From assembly GCF_033439725.1 (NCBI RefSeq), contig NW_026944388.1, forward strand, positions 682,001 through 746,000: 64,000 nt of DNA. Reading direction: 5' to 3'. This DNA is from Neurospora tetraspora (Eukaryota > Ascomycota > Sordariomycetes > Sordariales > Sordariaceae). A model generated the notes under the pieces. That model ran no database searches and was not told where the DNA came from. It saw only the letters and a program-made list of their open reading frames with translations. Position numbers and translations under genes: made by a program. Shown here piece after piece: positions 20,384-31,742 of this stretch. Numbering within the stretch: position 1 is the first letter of the stretch; every line of letters starts with the position of its first letter.

Positions 20384-21422
20384 TTGCAGCATTACGCGTC
20401 TCCCAAAATTTTCTCCTTCCCTGCCGAGTCCAGGCTCCAAATCTACCGCGAAGCATGGACCGTCAATGAGGAGGACTATTGGATCAACAGGGGCTTTCCG
20501 GCTTTGTTCAAATGCGCCGACTACTTCAAGGCTCAGCAAAAAGCACTCCTCAAACTGCAATTGCTGTCCCGCCGTATCTGAAACGAAGTCATTGAGGAGT
20601 ATTTCCCCCGAGCCTAGTACAACCTGTGGTACGACTGGCGTCCAAATCTTTTCCATCCGCCCGAGTGGCTTGAAGCCAGCCATAGGAGCGTAACGCCCCT
20701 CATTCAAGGAACCCCCCTCATCAGAACGTACGCCCAAAACATCAAGCTACAATGGAACACTCGCCGCGAAAACACGCGCATGGGAGGAAGGGAGGAGAAG
20801 TTGTCGGGAACTCCCTCTCACCGCAATCACACTCTTCTCCCACACTCGCTGCCTCCTGCTCAGCCAGCGGCTCAACGGCCCTGAGCAACTCGCTCAAGGG
20901 AACCGTAGATCCCCAGCCGTGCTCCTCCCGAACATTCTCAGTTTGGGCTGGCTCCTGGACCTGCGCTCGCTCAAGACGCTCGAGATATCCATCGACGTAG
21001 ACAGATGGTGGGACCTGCAGCGGCGTGGGCAACCTCTTGTGGCAGTTTCTGAAGAGATCGCGGGTACCCAGCAGCCGGACTGGGACGACTACTTTAGCGG
21101 CCCGCGCTTTGAACAGCTCTTGCGGTTGCGTAACCTGGAGAAGGTCACTATCAACGTCTATTATAAGGGGGCCAAGATCAAGGAGTGGGATCAAGAGGGT
21201 CGATTAACGGAAATCAGGCAACAGCTATTCCCAACAGTTTTGAAGAACCCGAGTCTGGTACGTTATCCCAGATTGTCTTCCTTCCCCTGAAAAGGGAAAG
21301 CATGGCTGACGAAAAGATGTCTCCATATTTGACAGGCAAATCGGCGCTGGTACTCAGTCGAGCAGTCTATCAACGCCATTGGCTACCACAATTGGCCTTA
21401 TACCATACCTATGTATATCTAA
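20384..21422 (+). pseudogene. 2EXR-family pseudogene, copy G
   Basis: Family blocks are recognisable: FPAESRLQIYREAWT, then NEVIEEYFPRA, RTYAQNIKLQW, LGWLLDLRSLKTLEIS, LLRLRNLEKVTINVY, and after an intron at 21258-21335 (GTACGT donor, GACAG end) the tail YSVEQSINAIGYHNWP. The frame is broken: TGA at 20579-20581 where paralogues have an Arg codon, TAG at 20615-20617 where paralogues have Gln (RTQVYL), and a frame change between about 20750 and 20919. Both stops are explained by C-to-T transitions (CGA to TGA, CAG to TAG), which would fit RIP but is only two sites. The last exon and splice sites are intact, so decay is probably recent. Confidence 0.78.
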
Positions 21423-22053
21423 CGCCCCGACCTGAGCCGATCCTGCACGGCTTCCCTCAACCATGTTTCAGTTACCGGGCTTAGACACTTCTCTCGGGTC
21501 GAAGGGACGTTCGTATGCTCATATGAAGCCGAAGAGTTAAAACGTCTAGCGAGAATTTGGCAAGCTGGCAATGGCAAAATGAAGGAGGGGCCGAAGATTT
21601 TGTGTTACCTAGCGAATCTTTATAACAGCGACATCAGAAATGACACACAATGAGGAATTTCAAGGAATGATGCTCCATGTCTAGTGGGTGTATGAATGTG
21701 GTAGCTTTTCTTGGCCACAAGCGGAGAGGGTGAAGACTGTTCGGCCTCGCCGGCCTAGAAGTCGAGATATGTGAGCTCGATAGAGCTCCTAGCTCGCCTC
21801 CTCATGTACCTCTGTGCCAAATCAGCAGTGAAAGCATCGCAAGTGGCGATGTTCTGGGAGAAAGAGAGCAGTGGGCGCCACCGCTGAATGTAGAGGTAAC
21901 TTCCCTCGTGCCCGGCCATACCACCCCATTATAAAGGAAACGCAATAACTCAATGGGCTCAAGGGTCGCATCATTGAAAATCTAAGATATCTCAGATAAT
22001 GCAATGTGAAAACAAAAGCGGTGAAGGCGGTGAAGACTGCATGAAGAGGGAAA
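21423..22053. other. Intergenic, nothing recognised
   Basis: AT-moderate sequence with no gene, repeat array or structured RNA that I can support. One TAGAGGTA octamer lies at 21891-21898. Confidence 0.4.
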
Positions 22054-23049
22054 ATGCCCAATTCTTCGCCTTATGCGCAGTCCTCGGGGTGTCTCTGCAC
22101 AGCCCCCGTGATGCATTCACCAATGATCAGCCCCAGAATGGATCGCAACATCAAGCGCGAGGACATCAGCCGCAGTAATGAACGCACACGTGAAGGTAAG
22201 GTAGCCAAAATTCGGGGAGAGTTCGTTCCGGTAAATCCAGCTTGGTGGATGGAAACGCTGGAAACGTACCGACGAGTGCAAAGCATTATTCACCGCTCCT
22301 ATCTCCCCGATGCAATGCCCCAGAGGATGGGCGCGGAATGGCAAGAAGGGCGATGAGTTCCTCCCCTGTAGTATACATCCTTTGCGTTCGGTGTCGGAGA
22401 TAATGACACATGTAGAGGTACCCTTACACGAAAAAAGGCGAAAAAAAAAAAACTCCTCAAATAGCCAGAAGCCAGTCAAGAAATCCTCAAAGTATCAGAC
22501 CAGGGCAAGATACCCAGTTATCTAATCATCAAAGGCTCGGTCTTCGACGTAAAGGTCGTTAATAAAAGTGACAACGGTGTCGGTAGAGCATGGAGTGATT
22601 ACGGCTGGAAAATTACTTCGCCTGCTTCGCTGGGTGGGAATCATGTTGATATCCCCCCTAGCTTACTGGAGTCAGAAAATCAACCGGGAACCACAACCAC
22701 TCACGACCTGCTTGCGTTGCTCTTCGGACGGGGTACAGCCGAGACCACACCTGCGAGCTTACTGGACATACTACCCGGGAGAACTCGGGGCAAAGTCGCG
22801 GCGCTTTTCAAGAAGGCGGAAATGGAAACTTCGGTGCTGTCTCGGGCTCGGACTGAAGTGGGGTGTGATTTCCTGCTTCTGTGTCCGGTTGTTGAAGAGG
22901 GTGTTGGTGGTGGGACGACGGTACACGAACGAGTTACTTCTTGTAAGGGAGTTATGTTTTTGGATAACATGAAGGAGGCGGGAGCGGTTCAGATGGAGGA
23001 GGTTGATCGGTCACTTGGGGTTAGGACGATGGAGGTGGTGATACGTTGA
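22054..23049 (+). pseudogene. Unassigned degenerate coding relic
   Basis: Two protein-like open segments in the same frame are separated by stops. The first (22054-22354) contains RGEFVPVNPAWWMETLETYR. The second (22465-23049) contains YLIIKGSVFDVKVVNK, WSDYGWKITSPASLGG, HDLLALLFGRGT and a C-terminal GVMFLDNMKEAGAVQME. Composition and residue patterns look coding, but I do not recognise the family. The second half is vaguely like C-terminal regions of HET-type proteins. It may be one gene with an unrecognised intron or a relic; no confident start codon or splice pair joins the halves. Confidence 0.35.
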
Positions 23050-23567
23050 TAAGTGAGTGGGCGTTAAGTCCGGTGTTGTAGGTTACCTTAGGTAGACAGT
23101 CTAATACGGCTCGCTTTGGCTAGGAAAGGCCGTTACAAAACTATAATAGGGATCACAATAATTTGAAAACACATCGGCTAGAGTCATATAGGGATTCTTC
23201 CCTTTAAGAACTGCCTAGAAATTAGTTCAAAAGGTATATTAAATACGCTGGGATGCGTGATAAAAGGATACCTAAGGTGTAATGTACTGACCGTAACGTG
23301 TTCGGTTTATTCTTATGACCATTCCCTACTCCAAAAGAGAGTCCGTCGATTCCTATTGACTGAGCATGGGTCGAGAGTTGTTCCAGTCATGACTGCATTG
23401 TACACCGCTACCTATGGCTGGCGTAGGTATAAGAAGCACTAAACGTTATATATTATACAGCCAGGTTGTGACATAACGTGAATTGGTATGCTTCATACAA
23501 CAAGACCATATCCCAAACTTTGCCCTCGATCTGCCCTCGACCTGTCCTTCTCTGCTAAGTCCAGCCT
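23050..23567. other. AT-rich intergenic stretch
   Basis: Clearly more AT-rich than its surroundings, with no gene. It could be an old point-mutated repeat remnant, but no family is recognisable. Confidence 0.4.
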
Positions 23568-26349
23568 TCATCCAATGTGAGGAACATACCGAGACCACTG
23601 AGGCAACAGATATGCCGAGTCGGGTAAGTGCGCGAGGTTGATGAATGAAATAACGACCAAGTATATGCGTGCCAGGACATAGAGCACCCCAAATAGAACC
23701 GCGAATATGTCGAAGAGGACTTTGAAAAGGTAAAGGAGAAATATTGTCGAAAGGTACAGTGAGAATCCAGGGAGTATGGGCAGAAGACCCAGTAGGGCGC
23801 AGAGCAGCTCGTTGTTTTTGTAAAAGGTTCTTTTTTGGAGAAAGGTCTCCAATCTATCGGAGAGTTCCATCTCCATCTCAAAGACCCAAAGAATAATACT
23901 GTAGTCAATAAGACGGTCCACGAATTCCTCGATAGTTCGGTATACAAGCCGCGGCCCCTGCCAGAAGGGTGGGAGCCTAGTCCAAGAAAACACGCAAGCA
24001 ACCAAGACACCTGCTGCGGCTATAGTGATGCTCGAAATCCTCCAGAGAATCCGTTCGATGCTGGTAGTGAAGGGCGCGTTCCAAGCAACGCAATGGAGTC
24101 CACCGTAAATGAGACCTACAATTCCAAATCCTATGAAGAGTGGGAGGTAGTGATCGTAATCTTGAAACCGGGGCAGGTTGCGAACCCGGTCAGTGAAGGT
24201 ATCTTTGGGCGGCGTGGAAAGGTCATGTTGGGCTAATCCGAGGGCTAATTGCCATCTGATGAGGTCAGGGTATCGAATAATAATATAAGGCATCTGAGTT
24301 GTAGATATGGGATTTGGCGAGGAATCTTTGAAACGGAATGTGCTAGGATGTCTCTTTTTGGTCGAATCCCGTATGATTTAGCCTAGTAATTTGATACCGC
24401 CCCGTTCACTGTTCCCTCCGTCATCCGACCTAGAAAGGGTGACTACATGCTCCTTCTGAGGACATAATCTGACCATTTCAAGAAGATCAGTAGACTGTTT
24501 GGCGCTTAGGCAGAGTCTAGAGCTACAAATCAGATTTTTGTTAGTCACCCCCTGGAAAACAGAACAATGGATTGGCTGAGTGTACCATTACGGGACTGTG
24601 GCAGAGTATTTTTGACGAGTGCAGAGTAAATATCTGGAATGAAACTCACATATTCGCATTGATACCACCATGGAACATCGTTTCAAAAAAAGGTCCAAGA
24701 ATGATTGTGTCCTCATCGTCGAGGTGGGTGTCTTCAGTTACTCCTTGCCGGGTTTTATAGCGCTCTTTAGGGTTTATGTCCCTCATATTGAGCCTATATC
24801 GCTTCTCTCTCAAGGGCCGCCCGGACAAGTCAACATGGGAATCAGGCCCATCTTTCGTGCCACAGTGCACAGGAAAGGCGAACATCTCGCCATCGAAGTG
24901 GAGATGATCCGATTCCGATGCTTCCTTGTCCAACCTGCTCGCAGAGCACATGGCTGCGATGAGCTTGGCCTTTTCCAGTTCTTCGCGCTTTCTGCTGGGG
25001 TGAATCAAGACTGTTTCAGGCTCGACGATATCGAGGGGTTTATTCCACCATAGCGCGTAATTAAACAAGGTGCAAATTGCATGACCGAGCGTGTTGAGTT
25101 CGAGCAGACTGATTGCTAAGCCTTGCGCAAATCGTGTGAGACATTGGACACAAAACCAGGATGCTAAGAACCGGCTACTTGTTAGCTTGGAAATGGGAAT
25201 GGAAAAGGGACCAAGTACGAACCTTGGATGCAGACAAGCGTCTTCGCGAGGGCGCTTCCTTTGCTTTTGTCTTTGATCCTGTTCTCGGAAAGATCAGGAA
25301 TCAACATTTCATGGCCATTTTCCTGCAAGAACTGTAACCCCTTTGGGGTCAACGTGAGCCGCGTGCGTTGCCGTTGACTTTTGTTGATGGTGAGCCGTTT
25401 GCGTTTCCATTTAACGCTGGTAAATTCCTGGGCTGGGAGGAAATTCATCATCCTGTCTGCATCATCGACTTTAGGATCACTGTCCCTAATCTCAATCGCA
25501 ATGCCTCCCATCACTGCCAGGAACCCATGTACCATGGTCCACTTTTCAACAGTATCACCTGTGATTGTAGAAGGATCCTGTTGTAAAATTCCATGATCAG
25601 CCTATAGAAACGCTCAAATGTGTCATGCATTTGACTTGAAGCTTACCTCTTCGTCCCCTTGACGGCGTCGTGATAGCCAGGGTAGCCAGGATACCAGGAT
25701 GTAGCCAGGATACCAGGATGTCCATCAAACCCTTACTGTTAGACGGCGGGCCATCATGGTAGAGTGAATCACTTTCGCTTAACGAGTCACTGTCATGCTC
25801 ATTGTCCTGTTTATTCATTGTGTTGACGAGCGACCTAGCCTGCACATATTGCTGATAGGCCGTATAGGCAATCTGTCCCGATTAGCTATTTTGGGCATGT
25901 AAATGTGAGACCAAGTAACCAAGGGATGTGCCTGGGAGAACAGGGAAACTACTGATTTTACTGTAAGGGCATCTAGGTAGATACCGTATCCGACCCTGAT
26001 TCAACACAAGAACCGTACCTACCGAGCTGGTATTGTATTGCTTGCGTTGATAAGTTCTTGGGAAGGCACTTGCGATAAATAGACATGGAAGAGGAATAAA
26101 ACGTAAACTCGAACTTACAATCTCCGGACTCAACAAACTAAACACCAGCCACCCAATTTTCCGCATCAGCTGTTTCCAGCCGGGTTCCTTGTGCTCGGGC
26201 ACATTCAAGTGTATTGCCGTCCACACGCAGAGGCCGAGCGTGACGAGACATACGGACAGAATGCTGAAAGTTCCTCGAGTACCGGGTTCTGGAACCCAGT
26301 TCGGATCGGAGGAGTTGGTAAAGCTGTGACCGAATATCTCGGGGCTCAT
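23568..26349 (-). CDS. Large multi-pass membrane protein of Pezizomycotina, frame disturbed by a tandem duplication
   Basis: Exons on the minus strand: 26349-26119, 25872-25647, 25601-25223, 25163-24650 and probably 24342-23568. Recognisable family features are RGTFSILSVCLVTLGLCVWT plus HLNVPEH near the N-terminus, RKIGWLVFSLLSPEI, KWTMVHGFLAVMGGIAI, LTPKGLQFL, SKGSALAKTLVCIQ then SWFCVQCLTRFAQGL across an intron, ISLLELNTLGHAICTL, WWNKPLDIVEP, and YGGLHCVAWNAPF followed by several membrane spans. This is a widespread fungal family with no assigned function. In exon 2 a perfect 19-bp tandem duplication (25682-25719) shifts the frame; with one unit the exon would be 207 bases and in phase on both sides. 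An 11-base micro-exon could also restore phase but is unlikely. The intron between exons 4 and 5 (about 307 nt) is the least certain part. Confidence 0.65.
25682..25719. repeat. Perfect 19-bp tandem duplication inside an exon
   Basis: Two copies of GTAGCCAGGATACCAGGAT, at 25682-25700 and 25701-25719. Nineteen is not a multiple of three, so the copy number decides the reading frame of the host gene. Each unit itself contains two CCAGGAT sub-repeats, which favours slippage. Confidence 0.95.
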
Positions 26350-28062
26350 CGTGTTGGAGGGTTCTGGACGGGTGTTGCTGAATGCGCATGGAGATAAGAG
26401 CGGCTATGATGACCCCAAGTCTCATGGGAAGGGCGGCCAGCTGCGGGCATTCAAGCCTTTTAATTCTCTTGTGGCAGTGGCGGCCATTGAGTGACTAATA
26501 ACCCCATTGGCGTAGATTTCAGGCGTCGACGTCGTTGTTGAACTAAGTCCTATTGTCAGAATCAGCACCACTGCGCCAGCCACTCAAATACTTCGACACC
26601 TACCTATCACCAGTCTTTCTTCTCACATCGAACCTCAAGACAAATGAGAGGTGTGCCCAAGCTGAAAAAGACATGCGCTAGCGCACAACCCACACTCTAG
26701 ACCCGTAGCCTTACCACCCTCACCACCCTCCCACCACACAACGATATCGACATTTGTGAACTCGGTGATTGACTGGTGGTTAATGGTGCCACGTCCATGA
26801 TGAATCGCCTCGTTGGCGTTGAGCACCAGCATTGTGCATGGCCATTCGGGAGGCTATACCATCTGTTGTCGTCGCAGGTTGGGCACGAAAGCTGAACTTG
26901 CAAGCCTGGTTGGAACTTTCGGTGTTACACACAAGTCCAGCCAAGTCAAATCAAGTTGGGGGTCTGGATTGACTTACCCTGAAAATGGGAGGTCAACTTT
27001 GACTTGCCGGACCCCGTGATTTGGGTTGACTTGTCGGCTTGATTTGTGTCAGTATTGTTTCTACCAGACTGTACTGTCCCCCCTCGAGATACATGCAATT
27101 GCGTACACCGGAGTCGATATATTGTACATACCTGAAGCCCTACACGCCAAGTAGCAAGTTGAAGTCAGTCAAGTCGCACCTCGTACTTCGTTGAGTTGTT
27201 TCAAGTTCCGGCCCACTTGACTGGACCGCCAGGTGGGCAATTTGGCTCGACTTGAAATCGACTCGCATGTTGTGTGTACCACTGGTTGGAACGGCCGCTC
27301 GTTGAGGGTTTTTCGATGGAAAGGCGACGGACGGATGGTTATTGAAAGAAGAGAAAGTATAGAGGTAGTAAGAGGGGACGCCACAAAGATGCCGTGGGCA
27401 AATAAGATACCCCTCCAGCCTAGCTGCAGTCCGCACATTGCACCTTCCCAAACTCCTCATCAACAGGGAGTGGGCCATCCACCGGTCTAGTTCGGGTGCG
27501 AGTTGCTTGTGACTGACAAACTCAGAAGGAGCGGCGGGAAGAAAATGAGATCATCGAACCAAAGTGGGCGATGTATGCTACCCGTGGAGATGAGGGCGGT
27601 TTGGCAGCGAGCGGCCTGGCTTGAACCAAGCACACACACTTCATTTCCACATGATTCTGAGATGAGGCTCAACTCAAACACCTGTTCCACACACAATCCC
27701 TCGTTATATCACCCAACCATGCAAATCCTCGAGTTGCAGGCGTAGACCTTGGTCCACTCATTGAGACGAGGACAGTTGACATTGGCAGGTCTAACTTGCG
27801 TCTGATTCCATTGCAGCGCCGCACCCGAAGTGAATTGGCTGCATATCCTCACAGCCTTACATGGCGGGCGACATTGAAGACCCCCGAGGAACAAGTAACA
27901 ACAACACGGCCAGAATATGAACACAACATGAACACAGGACATTCCATAACACCATAGAGGTACCCATTCCCCGATCTTTTCCGCACCTGTCTGTCCACTG
28001 AAATAGCACACCACAGCCACTCTCAAGTCCATCAACCAACCCCATTGCAGTCCATTCTCTAA
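26350..28062. other. Intergenic with dispersed TTGACTTG/CAAGTCAA motifs
   Basis: About 26930-27045 and 27155-27260 are rich in CAAGTCAA, TTGACTTG and GACTTGCCGG words on both strands, suggesting decayed inverted repeats. Octamer TAGAGGTA occurs at 27360 and 27955. No gene is supported; the open frames have no protein character. Confidence 0.45.
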
Positions 28063-31000
28063 CTAATACTCAAAGTCATCATCAACAGCCGGCCCCTTAC
28101 TCTTCCCCACGCTCTCCTGCTTCCTATACATCTCGGCAACCATCCTACTCGTCGTCGCCTCATCCGGCTTCTTATCCTCTCTGACCTTAATAAACCTCGG
28201 AAATCTCAAGCTTATACCCTTCTCACCACTCGGGTCCACGCCCTCCTTCATGCCCGCCTTATACCTCGGGCTGAGCGTCAGATCGGCCGTCTTGACCTCC
28301 CACACGTACTTCGGTTCGAACCAGACGTCCGGCTGGTGCTGCCCGCCCGAGGAGTGCGCATAGAAGGGCTTGGGCCGGTCGATGATGATGGGGGATAGGG
28401 AAGAGTGGAGTTCCTGCAGGACTTCGTCGGAGAAACCGGTGCCGATGTTGCATACTGTTTCGTAGGTGTCGGTGTTGGGGTTGTAGCACGCTAAAAGGAA
28501 GGCGCCGAAGACGGAGGTGCGCTTGCCTTTGCCGTGGTAGGCGCCGAGGACGACGAGGTCGAGCGAGTCGCCTATGCCGGCTAGGTAGTCTTTTTTGATC
28601 TGTTTTTTGTGTCAGTTTATCATCCATCCCAAAGGTCTCTAGAGATAAGGGAGAAACAAACCTTCAACCAATTCCGACTCCTCTTAGACGGCTCATACCC
28701 ACTCTCCTTGCCATCCAACATCTTAACCATCAACCCCTCACAACTCGCCTTGACACTCTCATCCAGAAACATCTGAATCTCATCCAGCTCCTGACCATCC
28801 ATGCTGGTCGCAAACGCAAACTCGCCCTCGACAGGCTTGAACGCCTCACGCAACAACTCCCTCCTCTCCCTCAGACTTTTCTCCACGACCGCCTGGCCGT
28901 TCAGATACAACAAATCAAACGCAAACACGCACACCTTCACCTTCACATCCTCCAGCTTGACATCCTTCTTTTTGCGTGTCATCAGCTGCTGGAACGGCAA
29001 CACCTTCTTCTCGACCGTGTCCCACGCCACGGACTCGCAGTCCAGCACAAAACTCTTGGTGCTCTCCTTAACCCACGTCGGCAGCTTAGCCAGCACATCC
29101 GGGTACTTCTGCGACAAGTCCTCCGAGTTTCTCGAAAAAATAGCGGCAACACCCTTTCCGGTCTCCTTGCTGGCGACGTGGCTGAGGTCGCCATCGCTCT
29201 TGGGCGCGTCCTTGGCCACATAATGAATCTGCGCTCTCTCGCCGTCGTACTTGTACTCGCACGTGAACGTCTGGCCCTCGAAGCGGTCGAGCACCTCAGT
29301 GATAGCTTTTGTCGGGTTAGCCAGCATGGGCTTGAGCGGCACACCCGGGCGCAGCTTGCAGTGGTCGCGGAGGTTCATGATGCCGTGGGTGAGCATGGCG
29401 GGGATGATGACGTCGTAGCTGGGCAGCTCGCTGTAGACGGTCTTGAGGATGGACTCGGCTTTGCTGAAGTCGGATTCGCTGGGGACTTTCCCCTTTTGCG
29501 CGAACTCGTGCGCGATCATGGCTTGCGCCAGAGAGACGATGACGGATTTCTCTGCCAGGCCCAACCGTAGCTTACCCTCCAGGAACCGGACGATGAACTT
29601 GGCTTCACTTGCCCCGCCCTTGTCCTTGGTGATGTCCACCTTGCCGGTGGAATACGCGTCCGCAGCCGACAAAAGCTTCTTGATACCATCCACCTTCTTC
29701 TGCTGGGCGCCCGTACCCGTCATAGTCGTAGCGATATCCATCAGCCCCTTATGCACACCGCGAATAGTCAACGGCTTGGGCTTGAACATAGTCGGCTGCT
29801 TCGACCTCGACTTGACAGCCACCAGCCCCAGATCACCAATCTCCTTCTGGTCGTTTTTGATAACAGCGACACTGCGGCCCGTAGTCTCGCCGATAGCCTT
29901 CATGATAAGCGACTCGCCAATACCCAGCTCGATACCCGCATAATCCGGCGCAAGCTTGTTGATCATGAGCAGAACGGTAGGCAGTAGATCGTCGGGCGTA
30001 AGACGGAGGACTTGGCGCAGGAAAAGAGAGCAGTACTCCATGATGAGCAACCTCTTCCGCGTCTGCTCAATAAGCGAGAACGTGGTGCAGAGGGCGGCAT
30101 AGGGAACAGGCTCGCCGGCCTTCCAGTCCGGATAGGGGTCCTTGACTTTGGTTGTGAGTGTGGTCTGGATGACCTTGCGAGCCTTTTTGGCGACTGCCTC
30201 GGTCTTTTCGTCCTCGTCTGCCTCTTCTTCCTCTTCGGCTTCGATTTCGGATGCGGATGCTGAGGATGCTTCCTCGTCATCAGCCTTCTCTACCGGTGCG
30301 GGAGATAGGCTCTTCTTTTTTCGTGCGGGCTTGGGCGAGGCGGCCTTCTTCCTCTTCTCCTCTTTGACGGGTGCAGAAGAAGCGGTGACATCCTCCATGA
30401 TCTCATCCTCGTCGTCTTCAACCACCTTGCGACCTCTCCTCAACCGCTTGCTGGCAGGCGCAACAACATCCTCTGTGTCCTCCTCCGTCTTGGCCTTTTT
30501 CGACTTGGGGCTTTTGGTCGTCGGCGATCGTGACCTCTTCTTCTTGTTGTCTGCTTCGCGTCTCAGTCGTTAGTCACCATGCCATTAACGCCCCTTTTCC
30601 AAGGATGTAACTCACCTGTCTCCTCCACCACCTCCTCCACAACCTCCATCACATCCTCATCATCCTCCTCTTTGCTCTCTTCCTTAGCCACCTCTTTGAC
30701 AACCTCCTTCCCCTTAGCCGGCCTTCCCCTTCCCCTCCCCGTCTTAGCAGGACTCTTATCCTTGATCTTCATCTCCTCCACCTTCTTCTCTACCTCTTCG
30801 TGTCCCGCATCTTCACCGTTCCCATCCTTTTTGGTCTCCTCTTCCTTCTTCGCAGATGTCGACGTCGCTTTCGTGCCAAAAGACAGTTTTGTCTGCTGTT
30901 TCTCGCCTACTGAGGAAGGGGCATCTTTCTTGCCGAAGAACTTACTGTATGCGTTGTCATCTCGTTAGCATTTTGCGTGTTTGGCACCTCAGCTTGGGGG

Positions 31001-31225
31001 GAGGACTCCAAAAGGGTAGTTATAGTGATGCGCAACCAAGATCGAATTCGTTTCCCAAAACAATTGTGTCCCAAAAGTGTTCCAAAATTTGTGTCCAAAA
31101 CTGTTCCAAAAACGTGTTCGTTCAATCGATCCGTTACACTCAACTAACCCAATCGTAGTCTGCCTCCCTCCTCCCTTCGGTTTGTCCTTAACGTACCCCA
31201 ACGTCTGCTGCTGCTTGGGAGGCAT
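28063..31225 (-). CDS. CDC9: DNA ligase I (ATP-dependent)
   Basis: Four minus-strand exons, 31225-31149, 30944-30616, 30550-28662 and 28599-28063, give about 943 residues; every junction closes in phase. Exons 1 and 2 together create QTTIGKFF, a canonical PCNA-binding PIP box, which confirms the start and first splice. A long charged Lys/Glu tail (residues about 30-215) precedes the ligase core. Motif I CEYKYDGERAQIHYV (catalytic Lys, near residue 567) is followed by FVLDCESVAWD, FDLLYLNG and GLMVKML, and SKRSRNWLK joins IKKDYLAG across the last intron. The OB fold follows (SVFGAFLLACYN, LRFPRFIKVREDK). It seals Okazaki fragments in nuclear replication and excision repair, and probably also serves mitochondria in fungi. 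Confidence 0.96.
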
Positions 31226-31742
31226 CGTGACTGTGTGATGGGTGTTGTGTAAAGCGTAACTGGCGTAGTTCCTTCGTCCTCTTCCTAGTCCTCCTCCTGG
31301 TCCTGAAAGTCCAATTGCCAAGTCGGCTCTGGCGGAATTCGTCAAGGTCGTTGAACAGTTGAGGTGTAGTCGGCTGAGCGATCCGACAAGTTGGTGGTGG
31401 GGTTGGAATTGGTTCGTACTCGTACTCGTCCTCGGCGCAACGTTTGCAAGTGGAGATGTTGCGGATGTCGAGAAACTGGGGATGGTGGTAATGCTTCTCG
31501 CAGAAATCGTTCTCGTCGCTAACCCAATCGCAAGGTTCGTCGCAGTCGTAGCCTTCGTCGGAATCGAAGTTGCTATCGCAGAAGCAGAAGCAGTCCAAAC
31601 TCCCTTGCTCCCAACAAGCAAAGGGAAAAGTAGTCTTGGAGCCAGGGTTGTTGACTTTTTCTTTCCTTTTCCCGACAGGAAATTGTTCGTCGCGGTTCCT
31701 CTTATATATTAGGAATTGGTCAATGCAGTCCCAATTGGCCAA
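31188..31742 (-). CDS. Possible small Cys/His-rich protein upstream of DNA ligase
   Basis: An ATG-initiated minus-strand frame of 184 codons whose middle looks protein-like and metal-binding: CFCFCDSNF, CDEPCDWVSDENDFCEKHYH, then FLDIRNISTCKRCAEDE. Spacing of Cys and His pairs (C-x3-C, C-x2-H, C-x2-C) hints at a small zinc-binding module. The last part overlaps ligase exon 1 in another frame, so either the real gene is spliced or ends differently, or this is a non-coding leader of the ligase transcript. I do not recognise the family. Confidence 0.35.
   Translation of the reverse strand: MANWDCIDQFLIYKRNRDEQFPVGKRKEKVNNPGSKTTFPFACWEQGSLDCFCFCDSNFDSDEGYDCDEPCDWVSDENDFCEKHYHHPQFLDIRNISTCKRCAEDEYEYEPIPTPPPTCRIAQPTTPQLFNDLDEFRQSRLGNWTFRTRRRTRKRTKELRQLRFTQHPSHSHDASQAAADVGVR

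Noticed and set aside
26930-27260. Possible long inverted repeat of TTGACTTG words
   Set aside because: Words recur on both strands but I could not align two arms over a useful length.
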